DNA of 14,732 bases, taken from assembly GCA_015493405.1 (NCBI GenBank), contig WGDF01000247.1, positions 1-14,732 on the forward strand, written 5' to 3'. Source of the stretch: Flavobacteriaceae bacterium. Its GTDB lineage: Bacteria; Bacteroidota; Bacteroidia; Flavobacteriales; Flavobacteriaceae. The notes beneath the pieces were generated by a model, which was not told where the DNA came from, ran no database searches, and worked only from the letters and a program-made list of their open reading frames with translations. Made by a program: the position numbers and the translations under genes. How positions within the stretch are numbered: position 1 is the stretch's first letter; the number at the start of each line of letters is the position of its first letter. Positions 7,269-14,373 of the stretch are shown here, in pieces.

Positions 7269-7841
7269 TTATTCTGTAGGTATATTTAATATTTTACTCA
7301 ATTTCGGGGTGTCAAAACCCACAATAATCTGTCCGTTAATTTCAGTTTGCGGCACGCCCCGTTGGCCGCTTTTGCGCACCATTTCGGCTGCAGCTTGCGG
7401 ATTACTTGCTACATTGATGTCGGTAAATTTAATACCGTGTTTGGTCAAATATTGTTTAACTTTAGTGCAATAGGGACAACTCGGTGTCGAATAAACAATA
7501 ACGCGTTTTTGTATTGAACCGTTGTTTGCCCCAGTATAAGCGGCTTTTTTTTCGTGAATAATTCCATCGAAGTAATTCGGGGTTTGACAGCCCTTGATGA
7601 TATTTTCAACTTTGCCGTTATTCACAATAACTAAAGAGGGCACAGCTGTAACGCCATAATGCTGATGCACATTTCTGACTTCATTGACATCAACGCTAAA
7701 AACCTTGCCGTCTTTTAACTCTTTTAAAGCATCATAGGCACAATCGGAATTCGGCGTGCCTTTTTTGTAAATTAAAATAAATTTTTTAGAGTCTTGATCC
7801 GACTTAATATCATTATAGTCCTTAACGTTTATAAATTTCAT
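7269..7841 (-). CDS. Thioredoxin-like/glutaredoxin fusion protein
   Basis: A 190-residue two-domain redox protein. Residues 1-100 have a thioredoxin-like fold (FILIYKKGTPNSDC, VFSVDVNE, YGVTAVPSLVIVNNGKV with the cis-Pro at 68), but the active site keeps only Cys34: the usual CxxC is NSDC. Residues 112-190 are a complete glutaredoxin: VIVYSTPSCPYC (Cys122, Cys125), RGVPQTEING (cis-Pro164), GFDTPKL. It may reduce disulfides or mixed disulfides in the cytoplasm; the target is unknown. I chose ATG at 7841. A longer frame from TTG at 7865 is unlikely because that TTG lies inside a TAAATTTG promoter element (7863-7870) and transcription would begin downstream of it. Divergent from rluB and probably co-transcribed with groES (21-base gap). 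Confidence 0.85.
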   Translation of the reverse strand: MKFINVKDYNDIKSDQDSKKFILIYKKGTPNSDCAYDALKELKDGKVFSVDVNEVRNVHQHYGVTAVPSLVIVNNGKVENIIKGCQTPNYFDGIIHEKKAAYTGANNGSIQKRVIVYSTPSCPYCTKVKQYLTKHGIKFTDINVASNPQAAAEMVRKSGQRGVPQTEINGQIIVGFDTPKLSKILNIPTE

Positions 7842-7862
7842 AGATGCATTTATTTTCACCGA

Positions 7863-7870
7863 CAAATTTA
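7863..7870 (-). promoter_or_regulatory. -7 element of the glutaredoxin-groES unit
   Basis: The minus strand reads TAAATTTG, an exact TAnnTTTG match. The predicted transcription start near 7857 excludes the TTG at 7865 as start codon and supports ATG 7841. No TTG lies at the standard -33 distance. Confidence 0.5.
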
Positions 7871-7930
7871 CAATAAATATGCCAGAGGTATATTTGACCG
7901 ATTAAGCAATCTTGTTATGTCAAATTGTCA

Positions 7931-7938
7931 TATCTTTG
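7931..7938 (+). promoter_or_regulatory. -7 element of the rluB promoter
   Basis: TATCTTTG matches TAnnTTTG exactly; a TTG lies 16 bp upstream (7912-7914), slightly short of the usual spacing. It lies within the 17 codons that a TTG start at 7925 would add, so translation should begin at ATG 7976, about 30 bases after the predicted transcription start. Confidence 0.55.
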
Positions 7939-7975
7939 CATCAGAATATTTATTGCTTTAATAAAAAAAGTCAGG

Positions 7976-8809
7976 ATGAATCAGAAAAATCAAAAAAAAA
8001 ATAACGGAAAAAGGGACAATTTCAAGTCTAAATCTAAGAATTACAATCCAAGATTTAAGAAAAATACGAAAAAAAAATCGGTCACATCTTCTTCAAATGA
8101 CGGTTCTATGCGCTTAAACAAATATTTGGCGCATGCCGGTATCGCCTCGCGACGTGAAGCCGATGAATTGATTAAGATAGGGGCCGTTACCGTTAACGGT
8201 GATATCATTACCGAAATGGGTTATAAAGTTAAAGCCGGAGACAAGGTGCAATTTAACGGCGAAACCATTAAACCCGAAAAAAAAGTTTATGTCTTGCTCA
8301 ATAAACCCAAAAATTTTATCACGACGACCGAGGATGAAAAAGGCCGCAAAACCGTGATGGAATTGGTTGAAAAATCGGCTCCGGTACGTATTTATCCCGT
8401 GGGTCGTTTAGACCGCAATACCACCGGCGTTTTACTCTTTACCAATGATGGCGATTTGGCCAAAAAATTGACCCACCCGAAGCATATGATTGAAAAACTG
8501 TATCATGTCAAATTGGATAAGAATCTGAAACCTTCGGATATGGAAAAAATTATGGATGGTATTAAGTTAGAGGACGGCTTTATAAAAGTTGATGACATTT
8601 CTTTTGTAAAAGGTGCCCCTCATAACGAGGTGGGATTAAAAATTCATTCGGGTCGTAACCGCATTGTGCGGCGCTTGTTTGAACATTTGGGCTATGATGT
8701 CATCAAATTGGATCGGGTTTTATTTGCCGGTTTGACCAAAAAAGATCTCAAAAGAGGGCACTGGCGTCATCTAACAGCCAAAGAAATCGATTTTTTGAAA
8801 ATGATATAG
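7976..8809 (+). CDS. rluB: 23S rRNA pseudouridine synthase, RluB/RsuA family
   Basis: Isomerises a specific uridine in ribosomal RNA to pseudouridine. From ATG 7976 the protein has 277 aa: a basic, low-complexity tail (1-44, rich in Lys, Asn and Ser), an S4 RNA-binding domain (45-92: MRLNKYLAHAGIASRREADELI), and the RsuA/RluB/RluE/RluF catalytic domain with GRLDRNTTGVLLFTNDG, whose Asp146 is the nucleophile. LKIHSGRNRIVRRLFEHLGY (221-240) is the conserved RNA-contact segment. The S4 domain and domain order favour RluB (helix 89-90 region of 23S rRNA) over RluE, but RsuA and RluF share the layout, so the exact uridine is inference. The start is set by the promoter element at 7931-7938, which lies inside the longer TTG-start reading. 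Divergent from the glutaredoxin gene. Confidence 0.9.
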   Translation: MNQKNQKKNNGKRDNFKSKSKNYNPRFKKNTKKKSVTSSSNDGSMRLNKYLAHAGIASRREADELIKIGAVTVNGDIITEMGYKVKAGDKVQFNGETIKPEKKVYVLLNKPKNFITTTEDEKGRKTVMELVEKSAPVRIYPVGRLDRNTTGVLLFTNDGDLAKKLTHPKHMIEKLYHVKLDKNLKPSDMEKIMDGIKLEDGFIKVDDISFVKGAPHNEVGLKIHSGRNRIVRRLFEHLGYDVIKLDRVLFAGLTKKDLKRGHWRHLTAKEIDFLKMI

Positions 8810-8871
8810 TTTTGATTTTCAATAACTAGTAAAAAGCAGTTGAAAAAAGCGAAAAAAAATCATTTTTTTGT

Positions 8872-8901
8872 TTGCAAATTATAGAATTCGTTTTATATTT
8901 G
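8872..8901 (+). promoter_or_regulatory. Promoter of tRNA-Asn
   Basis: TTG (8872-8874), a 19-bp spacer and TATATTTG (8894-8901) form a full Bacteroidota promoter. The expected start near 8907 leaves about a dozen bases of 5' leader to be trimmed before the tRNA at 8920. Confidence 0.8.
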
Positions 8902-8919
8902 CACTCGCTAACGCAATAT

Positions 8920-8993
8920 TCCTCCATAGCTCAGTTGGTTAGAGCACCTGACTGTTAATCAGGGTGTCGCTGGTTCAAGTCCAGCTGGAGGAG
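8920..8993 (+). tRNA. tRNA-Asn (anticodon GTT)
   Basis: A 74-base cloverleaf. Acceptor TCCTCCA (8920-8926) pairs with TGGAGGA (8986-8992), with discriminator G at 8993. D arm is GCTC...GAGC. Anticodon stem CCTGA/TCAGG encloses CTGTTAA with anticodon GTT at 8954-8956. T arm GCTGG/CCAGC encloses TTCAAGT. CCA is not encoded and must be added after transcription. A dedicated promoter and terminator flank it. Confidence 0.97.
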
Positions 8994-8995
8994 CT

Positions 8996-9024
8996 AAAAG
9001 GCAGTCCGAACGGGCTGCTTTTTT
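8996..9024. terminator. Terminator after tRNA-Asn, bidirectional
   Basis: GCAGTCC (9001-9007) and GGGCTGC (9012-9018) form a 7-bp stem with one T-G pair and a GAAC loop, followed by six T. AAAA on the left gives the minus strand a T-run as well, so the hairpin can end both the tRNA and the convergent zinc-ribbon gene. Confidence 0.85.
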
Positions 9025-9037
9025 ATTTTAACACTTA

Positions 9038-9394
9038 TTATTTAAGGCGCTTGACCAACATATAAAAATCATGACCGATATCCAAATAGCCTTGGTCATA
9101 AACAAAGTAATAAACACTCTGTTTTTTGGTCGTGTAAATACCGGTAAAGAGATTGAAATCAAAGCCGGCTTGAATCAATTTTGATTTATGAATTTTGGTT
9201 TTTTCTTCCGGATTAAATTTTTCCAAAATACGCCAGTTTTTTTTCAGCTGATTGTTAGTCGTTCTAATCAGGTTGTTGGCCGTTTTATTTTTCCGGTTAT
9301 TATAAGCATTGCGACAATAATCCGAACAAAATTTTTTGTCGGCACGTCCTAAAATTTCAGTGCCACATTCCAAACATTTTTTCTCTTTTTCCAT
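9038..9394 (-). CDS. Small zinc-ribbon protein of unknown function
   Basis: 118 residues. The N-terminus carries a zinc ribbon: Cys7-x2-Cys10 (CLEC) and Cys23-x3-Cys27 (FCSDYC), the pattern of the DUF2116-type zinc ribbons. A basic Asn/Arg/Lys-rich linker follows (YNNRKNKTANNLIRTTNNQLKKNW), then a C-terminal region (about 60-118) containing AGFDFNLFTGIYTTKK and a hydrophobic YYFVYDQGYLDI. The basic linker suggests nucleic-acid or ribosome contact, but that is only inference. It has its own promoter (9420-9450) and shares the tRNA-Asn terminator, so it is not part of the CRISPR operon despite being next to the tracrRNA gene. Similar short zinc-ribbon proteins occur in other Flavobacteriia; no role is known to me. 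Confidence 0.85.
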   Translation of the reverse strand: MEKEKKCLECGTEILGRADKKFCSDYCRNAYNNRKNKTANNLIRTTNNQLKKNWRILEKFNPEEKTKIHKSKLIQAGFDFNLFTGIYTTKKQSVYYFVYDQGYLDIGHDFYMLVKRLK

Positions 9395-9419
9395 AGAATT
9401 TTTGTAATGATCTGATTCT

Positions 9420-9450
9420 CAAAGTTACAAAAAGAATATGATTTTATCAA
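9420..9450 (-). promoter_or_regulatory. Promoter of the zinc-ribbon gene
   Basis: On the minus strand TTG (9448-9450), a 20-bp spacer and TAACTTTG (9420-9427) match the Bacteroidota consensus. Transcription should begin near 9414, about 20 bases before the ATG at 9394. The same -7 octamer is used by the tracrRNA promoter. Confidence 0.75.
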
Positions 9451-9484
9451 GTCCAATTTGTTAGAAGTAATTTTTTTGATTTTT

Positions 9485-9574
9485 GAAAAGGAAAAGAATG
9501 CGTCCCACAGAGTATGCGGGACGCTAGGATTTTATCCTTCGGCATATAGCCTTATTGTGATTTGATTAAAATCT
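9485..9574 (-). ncRNA. tracrRNA of the type II-C CRISPR system
   Basis: Trans-activating RNA that pairs with the repeat part of pre-crRNA, allows processing (usually RNase III) and is bound by Cas9. On the plus strand 9555-9573 reads TTGTGATTTGATTAAAATC, identical to repeat nucleotides 2-20 except G7 to A. The minus-strand transcript is therefore an anti-repeat pairing with repeat positions 1-20 (G1 and G7 as G-U wobbles). Downstream of the anti-repeat come the AAUAA linker, a short nexus-like hairpin GGC-UAUAU-GCC (9541-9551), a small hairpin AGGAU/AUCCU (9526-9538) and a 9-bp terminator stem (9500-9524) followed by a U-rich tail. This resembles the AAUAAGGC start and hairpin order of Neisseria-type II-C tracrRNA. 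The promoter places the 5' end at 9573-9574, exactly at the anti-repeat; length about 90 nt. The 3' end is approximate. Confidence 0.9.
9500..9524 (-). terminator. Terminator hairpin of the tracrRNA
   Basis: GCGTCCCGC and GTGGGACGC (minus strand) form a 9-bp stem with one G-U pair and the loop ATACTCT, followed by ATTCTTTTCCTTTT. It probably serves both as a Cas9-bound 3' hairpin and as intrinsic terminator. Confidence 0.85.
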
Positions 9575-9578
9575 AACA

Positions 9579-9610
9579 CAAAGTTAATAAAAAAAACAAT
9601 AAACCTCCAA
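9579..9610 (-). promoter_or_regulatory. Promoter of the tracrRNA gene
   Basis: On the minus strand TTG (9608-9610), a 21-bp spacer and TAACTTTG (9579-9586) form a complete Bacteroidota promoter directed away from cas9. The predicted start at 9573-9574 coincides with the first anti-repeat base. The -33 TTG lies inside the inverted repeat 9604-9621. Confidence 0.75.
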
Positions 9611-9621
9611 CTAATTGGAGG
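9604..9621. promoter_or_regulatory. Inverted repeat between tracrRNA promoter and cas9
   Basis: CCTCCAA-CTAA-TTGGAGG: perfect 7-bp arms around a 4-base loop, 47 bases before the cas9 ATG. It covers the -33 element of the tracrRNA promoter and would be in or near the cas9 leader. It could be an operator or an RNA hairpin; on the minus strand it is followed by a T-rich stretch, so it might also stop antisense transcription from cas9. No exact TAnnTTTG promoter for cas9 was found in 9622-9668. Confidence 0.4.
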
Positions 9622-9668
9622 AAAAATTGTAAATTCGTTGTAAAAATCATTTCTTACATATTTATATT

Positions 9669-12600
9669 ATGAAAAATCGCACAATTCTCGGTATTGATTT
9701 GGGGACAAGTTCTTTTGGTTGGAATGTTTTAGAAAAGCAGGAAAACGGTTATAAGATCTTAGAGATTAATAATCAAAAGCAATCCGGCGTAAAAGTATTT
9801 CCCGAAATAGCAACGTCTGGTGGACAAAGTAAAGCGGCAGAAAGACGAGGATATCGTTCGCCTAAAAAACTCAAATTCAGAAAAAAAATAAGAAAATATG
9901 AAACCTTAAAAGTTTTGATTGAAAATAAACTTTGTCCTTTGACAATGCCAGAATTGGAACAATGGAAAGGTCAAAAAAACGAATTTAAAGAATACCCCAC
10001 CAACACTGATTTTTTATATTGGTTACATACAGGTGAAAGAAAAGAAATACCAAATAAAGAAAATAAATATCGTAATCCGTATTTTTTAAGAGATAAAATC
10101 TCAAGAGAAAAAATCAATCTTGATAATTTAACGGAAAGATATCAACTTGGACGCGCTTTATATCATATGGCACAAAGACGCGGATTTAAAAGTAACAGGT
10201 TAGAACAAACCGATGATAGTTTGGTTATAGATTTAAGAAATGAGTTAGTTGAAATTTTATTGGATGAAAAAGACACCAACACCATTGTAAACGGCAAAGA
10301 ATTGCAACATCAAATAGCTGAATTTTTCTTGGACAAAGGTTTTGATATTCATTTGAGAATAAGTAAAACCAGTGATGATACCGAAAAAGAAATTATACGA
10401 CTTTATAACAAACTAATTAAAATTATTGAAAACAAGAAACAGAAATATCAAACCTTTGAGGATATTTTTGATGCGGTTATTACAGAATTGAAAAGGGTAA
10501 AAAATCTTGGTAAAGTCAAACAAAGCATTTACACTTTGAGTAAAGCTATTGAAGAGAAAAAACTTGATACATTAGGTCAATATTTTTGGTATTTGTATCA
10601 AAAAGAGCGTAAAGATATCAAACACAAAATCAGAGGACATTATACATCACGAGAAGAACATTATTTGCATGAATTTGATGTAATTATGCAAAAACAATTT
10701 CCTGATTTGGTCGATACTGCAATTTCAATAAAATTACCAAAAAAACGATTCAAGGGTATCGCACTGGATTTATATCAAGCCATATTTTTTCAACGTCCTT
10801 TAAAATCACAAAAGGGAAAAATCGGGAAATGTTCATTAGAATCACGTAAACTACGGATGCCTAAATCACATTATCTGTTTGAGGAATTTAGAATGTGGTC
10901 ATTTATCAATCATATCAAAGTTAAAGATAAAGGAACCGATGCGCAAAGATTTTTAACCGAGGAAGAAAAACAAAAAATCACACCTTTATTTTATCATTTC
11001 AAACAGAAATTTGAGTTTAAAGAAATTGCTGAAAAAATTTTTGGAAAAGATGTCGATTTTAAACATTTTAAGGATTATTATTTACAAAAAGGCGATATCG
11101 CTTTTAATTACAAATCCGATTATAAAGTAACCGGCAATCCAGTGAGTGCACGTCTTAAAAAATATTTGAAAGATCAATGGAATAACTATTATAATGTAAA
11201 CAAAAAAATTACTTTTAATGAACTGGCATGGCATGCCTTATTTACTTTTGAAGATGAAGAAAAATTGAAAGAATTTGCACAAGAGAAATTAAAGATGTCA
11301 AAAAAAGATGCTGAAAATTTTGTCAAAATAAAGTTAGAACAAGGATATGCCAATTTATCGCAAAAAGCCGTTCGTAATATATTGAAATTCCTAAAACAAG
11401 GTTTGATTTATTCACACGCTGTTTTTGTTGCAAACTTACCTAATATATTGAAAAAGGAAATATGGGAAGCGCATCAAAAAGATATCGTTGAAGGCATCGG
11501 ACAAATCATCGAAAACAGGCGTCAAGATATCAAAATAATTGAAAGCGTTAATGCATTAATCAAACATAACCGGACACTAAAACCTGCTGAAAGAATACAA
11601 ATTTCGGATATAGCCGAGGATAGTATTAAAAAAACATTGACTGAAATATTGTCTAACGAATTTGGAAAACAAACATGGCAAAATATGCCCGAAAAAGAGA
11701 AAGTAATTAATAACGCCCATTCTTTACTTAAACAACAATTGACTAAAAATCCACTAAAAGGAGGTTCATTTTATCCCATACCAACTCTTGAAGATCAAAT
11801 CAAAGATTTTTTAATGGGTAAAAATGAAATCGGTATGATTTATTGTAGTAATGATAAAAATCAATTGGATAAATTGTATCATCCGTCTAAACTGGAGCGT
11901 TTTCAACCAAAATATGCCGTAGCAAAAAATGGTAATAAAATTAAAATTTTACCTCCTATTCAAACCAATGCCATAAATAATCCTACTTTGACACGCTCAT
12001 TGAATCAAATGCGAAAAATAATTAATCATTTGTTAATCAATAATATCATAGATAACAATACGCGAATTCATATTGAAATGGCAAGAGAAATTAATTCAAT
12101 CAACCAAAAAGAAGCCATTAAAGCATATCAAGAGAAAAAGGAAAAGGAAAGATTGGCAGCACGTCAAAGAATTGCGGAATATTTCAGAAATGAATGTCAA
12201 GGAGAAAACTGTAAAGAATCACAAATAACAGATGAATTAATCACCCGTTATTTACTTTGGCTTGAACAAGGTAAAAATGACATTTATACCGGAAAACAGA
12301 TTGGTATTTGTGATGTCATTTGTGCCGGATCGTCATATGACATTGACCACATTATACCCCGAAAACGTTCTTGGGATAATTCGCTGATGAATAAAACGTT
12401 AACCGATAAAAACTTTAATCAAAAAATTAAAGGCAATAAAATACCCTATGAACTGGAAACTTATCGTGATGAGATAATCAGAAATGCAAATATCTACAAA
12501 CAGAAATTTAAAAAGCTAAAAGCAGAAATTGATCAAATAAAGATTTCGCCCAATTTGAACGATATGGTTAAAAGGAATCGTATAAAAAACAAGTATGTCA

Positions 12601-14333
12601 AACAGCAGGAATATCAATATTTTAAAGGAAAATATGAACGTTTTACGATGAAAGAAGTTCCCGAAAGTTTTAAAAATAGACAATTGGTTGATATTGGATT
12701 AATTACAACCTATGCATACGAATACTTGTCTACGGTTTTTAAAAACAGATCCGGTAATGCTAACGTAATGACGCTAAACGGTAAAGCGGTAAGCACCTTT
12801 AGAAAAATATGGGGCTTGCCCAAAAAAGATCGCAACAGTCATTTACATCATATGACCGATGCTGTTATTGCGGCTTCCATATCAAAAAATCAATATGAAA
12901 AATTAGCAGAAATATGGGGTAAAGAAGATGAAATACATTTAACCGAAAAACGGATCAAAAAAGAACTCGAAAAAACCAAACCTTGGGAAAGTTTTACCGA
13001 AGATGTCATACAATTGGAAAAACAAACCTTGGCAGTCCATTTCAGACCGAATAATTATGGAAAACAGACCAAGAAAAAATTGCGAAAACGTGGTAAAATC
13101 GTTCATAAAGTTGTTCGTAAATTACCCGATGCTTATCGGGATAAAATAGAGGGTAAAGACTATAAAAAATTTATCAAAAAAGGTAAAGTTTATTACAAAA
13201 TACCCCAACCGGTTTATTTACAAGGCGATACGGCTCGCGGTCCGTTAAATGAAAGCAACTATATTGGTGCCATAAAAAAAGATGGAGAATTGATTTATGT
13301 CAAACGTGAAAAAGTCAGTGCATTAAAATTCGGACAGGTAAAAGATATTGTTGATGATAGAATTCGCGAGATTATTGGTAATTATTTCAATAATAAAAAA
13401 ACGATTGAAGATAAAATTAAAACTATCAATAAAAAGTTGAAAACCAGCGACAAAGAAGAGAAAAAACAATTAATAATTCAAAAACAGGAAGCCGAACAAG
13501 AACTCATTAAATTGCGTTCTATTCCATCAAAAAACAAAGGTTTCATACCGATTAACAAAGTAAGGATCAGAAAAAAAGATAAACCGATAGTCATAAAAAA
13601 ACAATCAGAAGCATTCAAATCTCAAAAAGATTATAAACAAGATATGTATGCGCAAAATAGTGAAAACTATGGTATGGCTATTTACGAAAAAGGGGGTAAA
13701 AGAGAAAAAGAACTCATCGAACTTTTTGAATATTACCGGCATTTAAAAACAGGCAAATCTTTAATTCCAGAAAATGTTATAGATAATAAAGGTAATCTGA
13801 TTCCCCTTAAACTGATTAATAACAAACCGGTCGTTTTGCAAAAAGGTATGGCGGTTTTACTAACCAAAAAGAATGAAGAAGCGCAATATAACAATCCGAA
13901 ATGGCTTTTTAACCGCTTGTATTATATTATAGGAATAGATAAAGATGCCATTAAAATGATGCATCATAGTTTTGGCGGCGGTATAACCAAGGCAAACAAA
14001 CATATGAACGAAGTCGTTAATACCAATAAGGCAAAGGAAATATTGGAAAAACTAAAAACTTATGATGCAATCCAAGAATATATATTGGATGAAGACAAAA
14101 TAAAACTAGAACCGGATGTTTATCTGGACGAGTTAAGCAAACAAATTCAAAATTTTGAACCGGATTATAAAACTGCCAAGTCTTCTAATATTACAAGCGG
14201 CAAAGGTGGTAAAGAAATCTATGACAATCCTGCTGATTTCCCTTTTATAAAACAGAAAGTTAGTGGATTTGATGCCAAATTAGAAAACTATCATTTTAAA
14301 ATAAACGATATAGGAGAAATATTTGAGATCTGA
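9669..14333 (+). CDS. cas9: CRISPR-associated endonuclease Cas9, type II-C-like, 1554 aa
   Basis: RNA-guided DNA endonuclease making a double-strand cut in DNA matching a spacer. Order of parts: RuvC-I with Asp10 (ILGIDLGTSSFGW); arginine/lysine-rich bridge helix 57-82 (AERRGYRSPKKLKFRKKIRK); recognition lobe about 83-780 with the II-C-typical RALYHMAQRRGFKSNR (162-178 region); RuvC-II with Glu803 (IHIEMAREIN); HNH with His894 (DIDHIIP) and Asn915 (TDKN); RuvC-III with His1061 and Asp1064 (HHMTDA); then about 490 residues of C-terminal lobe, including RGPLNES at 1190-1196, a Lys/Glu coiled-coil-like segment at about 1240-1285 and a terminal KINDIGEIFEI. All expected catalytic residues are present, so both nuclease sites should work. 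At 1554 aa it is longer than Neisseria Cas9 (1082) and Streptococcus pyogenes Cas9 (1368), and at the large end of the Bacteroidota group. Four cysteines (843, 848, 881, 885) flank the HNH entry. The tracrRNA lies upstream on the other strand, the array 4 bases downstream; no other cas gene is present. PAM not deducible. Confidence 0.97.
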   Translation: MKNRTILGIDLGTSSFGWNVLEKQENGYKILEINNQKQSGVKVFPEIATSGGQSKAAERRGYRSPKKLKFRKKIRKYETLKVLIENKLCPLTMPELEQWKGQKNEFKEYPTNTDFLYWLHTGERKEIPNKENKYRNPYFLRDKISREKINLDNLTERYQLGRALYHMAQRRGFKSNRLEQTDDSLVIDLRNELVEILLDEKDTNTIVNGKELQHQIAEFFLDKGFDIHLRISKTSDDTEKEIIRLYNKLIKIIENKKQKYQTFEDIFDAVITELKRVKNLGKVKQSIYTLSKAIEEKKLDTLGQYFWYLYQKERKDIKHKIRGHYTSREEHYLHEFDVIMQKQFPDLVDTAISIKLPKKRFKGIALDLYQAIFFQRPLKSQKGKIGKCSLESRKLRMPKSHYLFEEFRMWSFINHIKVKDKGTDAQRFLTEEEKQKITPLFYHFKQKFEFKEIAEKIFGKDVDFKHFKDYYLQKGDIAFNYKSDYKVTGNPVSARLKKYLKDQWNNYYNVNKKITFNELAWHALFTFEDEEKLKEFAQEKLKMSKKDAENFVKIKLEQGYANLSQKAVRNILKFLKQGLIYSHAVFVANLPNILKKEIWEAHQKDIVEGIGQIIENRRQDIKIIESVNALIKHNRTLKPAERIQISDIAEDSIKKTLTEILSNEFGKQTWQNMPEKEKVINNAHSLLKQQLTKNPLKGGSFYPIPTLEDQIKDFLMGKNEIGMIYCSNDKNQLDKLYHPSKLERFQPKYAVAKNGNKIKILPPIQTNAINNPTLTRSLNQMRKIINHLLINNIIDNNTRIHIEMAREINSINQKEAIKAYQEKKEKERLAARQRIAEYFRNECQGENCKESQITDELITRYLLWLEQGKNDIYTGKQIGICDVICAGSSYDIDHIIPRKRSWDNSLMNKTLTDKNFNQKIKGNKIPYELETYRDEIIRNANIYKQKFKKLKAEIDQIKISPNLNDMVKRNRIKNKYVKQQEYQYFKGKYERFTMKEVPESFKNRQLVDIGLITTYAYEYLSTVFKNRSGNANVMTLNGKAVSTFRKIWGLPKKDRNSHLHHMTDAVIAASISKNQYEKLAEIWGKEDEIHLTEKRIKKELEKTKPWESFTEDVIQLEKQTLAVHFRPNNYGKQTKKKLRKRGKIVHKVVRKLPDAYRDKIEGKDYKKFIKKGKVYYKIPQPVYLQGDTARGPLNESNYIGAIKKDGELIYVKREKVSALKFGQVKDIVDDRIREIIGNYFNNKKTIEDKIKTINKKLKTSDKEEKKQLIIQKQEAEQELIKLRSIPSKNKGFIPINKVRIRKKDKPIVIKKQSEAFKSQKDYKQDMYAQNSENYGMAIYEKGGKREKELIELFEYYRHLKTGKSLIPENVIDNKGNLIPLKLINNKPVVLQKGMAVLLTKKNEEAQYNNPKWLFNRLYYIIGIDKDAIKMMHHSFGGGITKANKHMNEVVNTNKAKEILEKLKTYDAIQEYILDEDKIKLEPDVYLDELSKQIQNFEPDYKTAKSSNITSGKGGKEIYDNPADFPFIKQKVSGFDAKLENYHFKINDIGEIFEI
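14318..14325 (+). promoter_or_regulatory. Possible -7 element for the array inside the cas9 3' end
   Basis: AATATTTG differs from TAnnTTTG only at the first base and would start transcription near 14332, directly ahead of the first repeat. There is no TTG at the -33 distance, so it is a weak candidate. Confidence 0.2.
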
Positions 14334-14337
14334 TAGG

Positions 14338-14373
14338 TGTTGCATCTAATTAAAATCGTTCATTGACAATATT
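14338..14373 (+). repeat. Degenerate terminal CRISPR repeat next to cas9
   Basis: Nucleotides 12-36 equal the consensus repeat, whereas 8 of the first 11 differ. The lost part belongs to the tracrRNA-pairing segment. No spacer lies upstream, so its 5' half is not needed to make a crRNA. Decayed end repeats usually mark the oldest end of an array. Confidence 0.9.

Noticed and set aside
8986..9622. Possible genomic-island attachment repeat: GGAGGA of the tRNA-Asn 3' end recurs at 9616-9621
   Set aside because: The shared stretch is only about seven bases and the second copy is part of an inverted repeat; no integrase is present.
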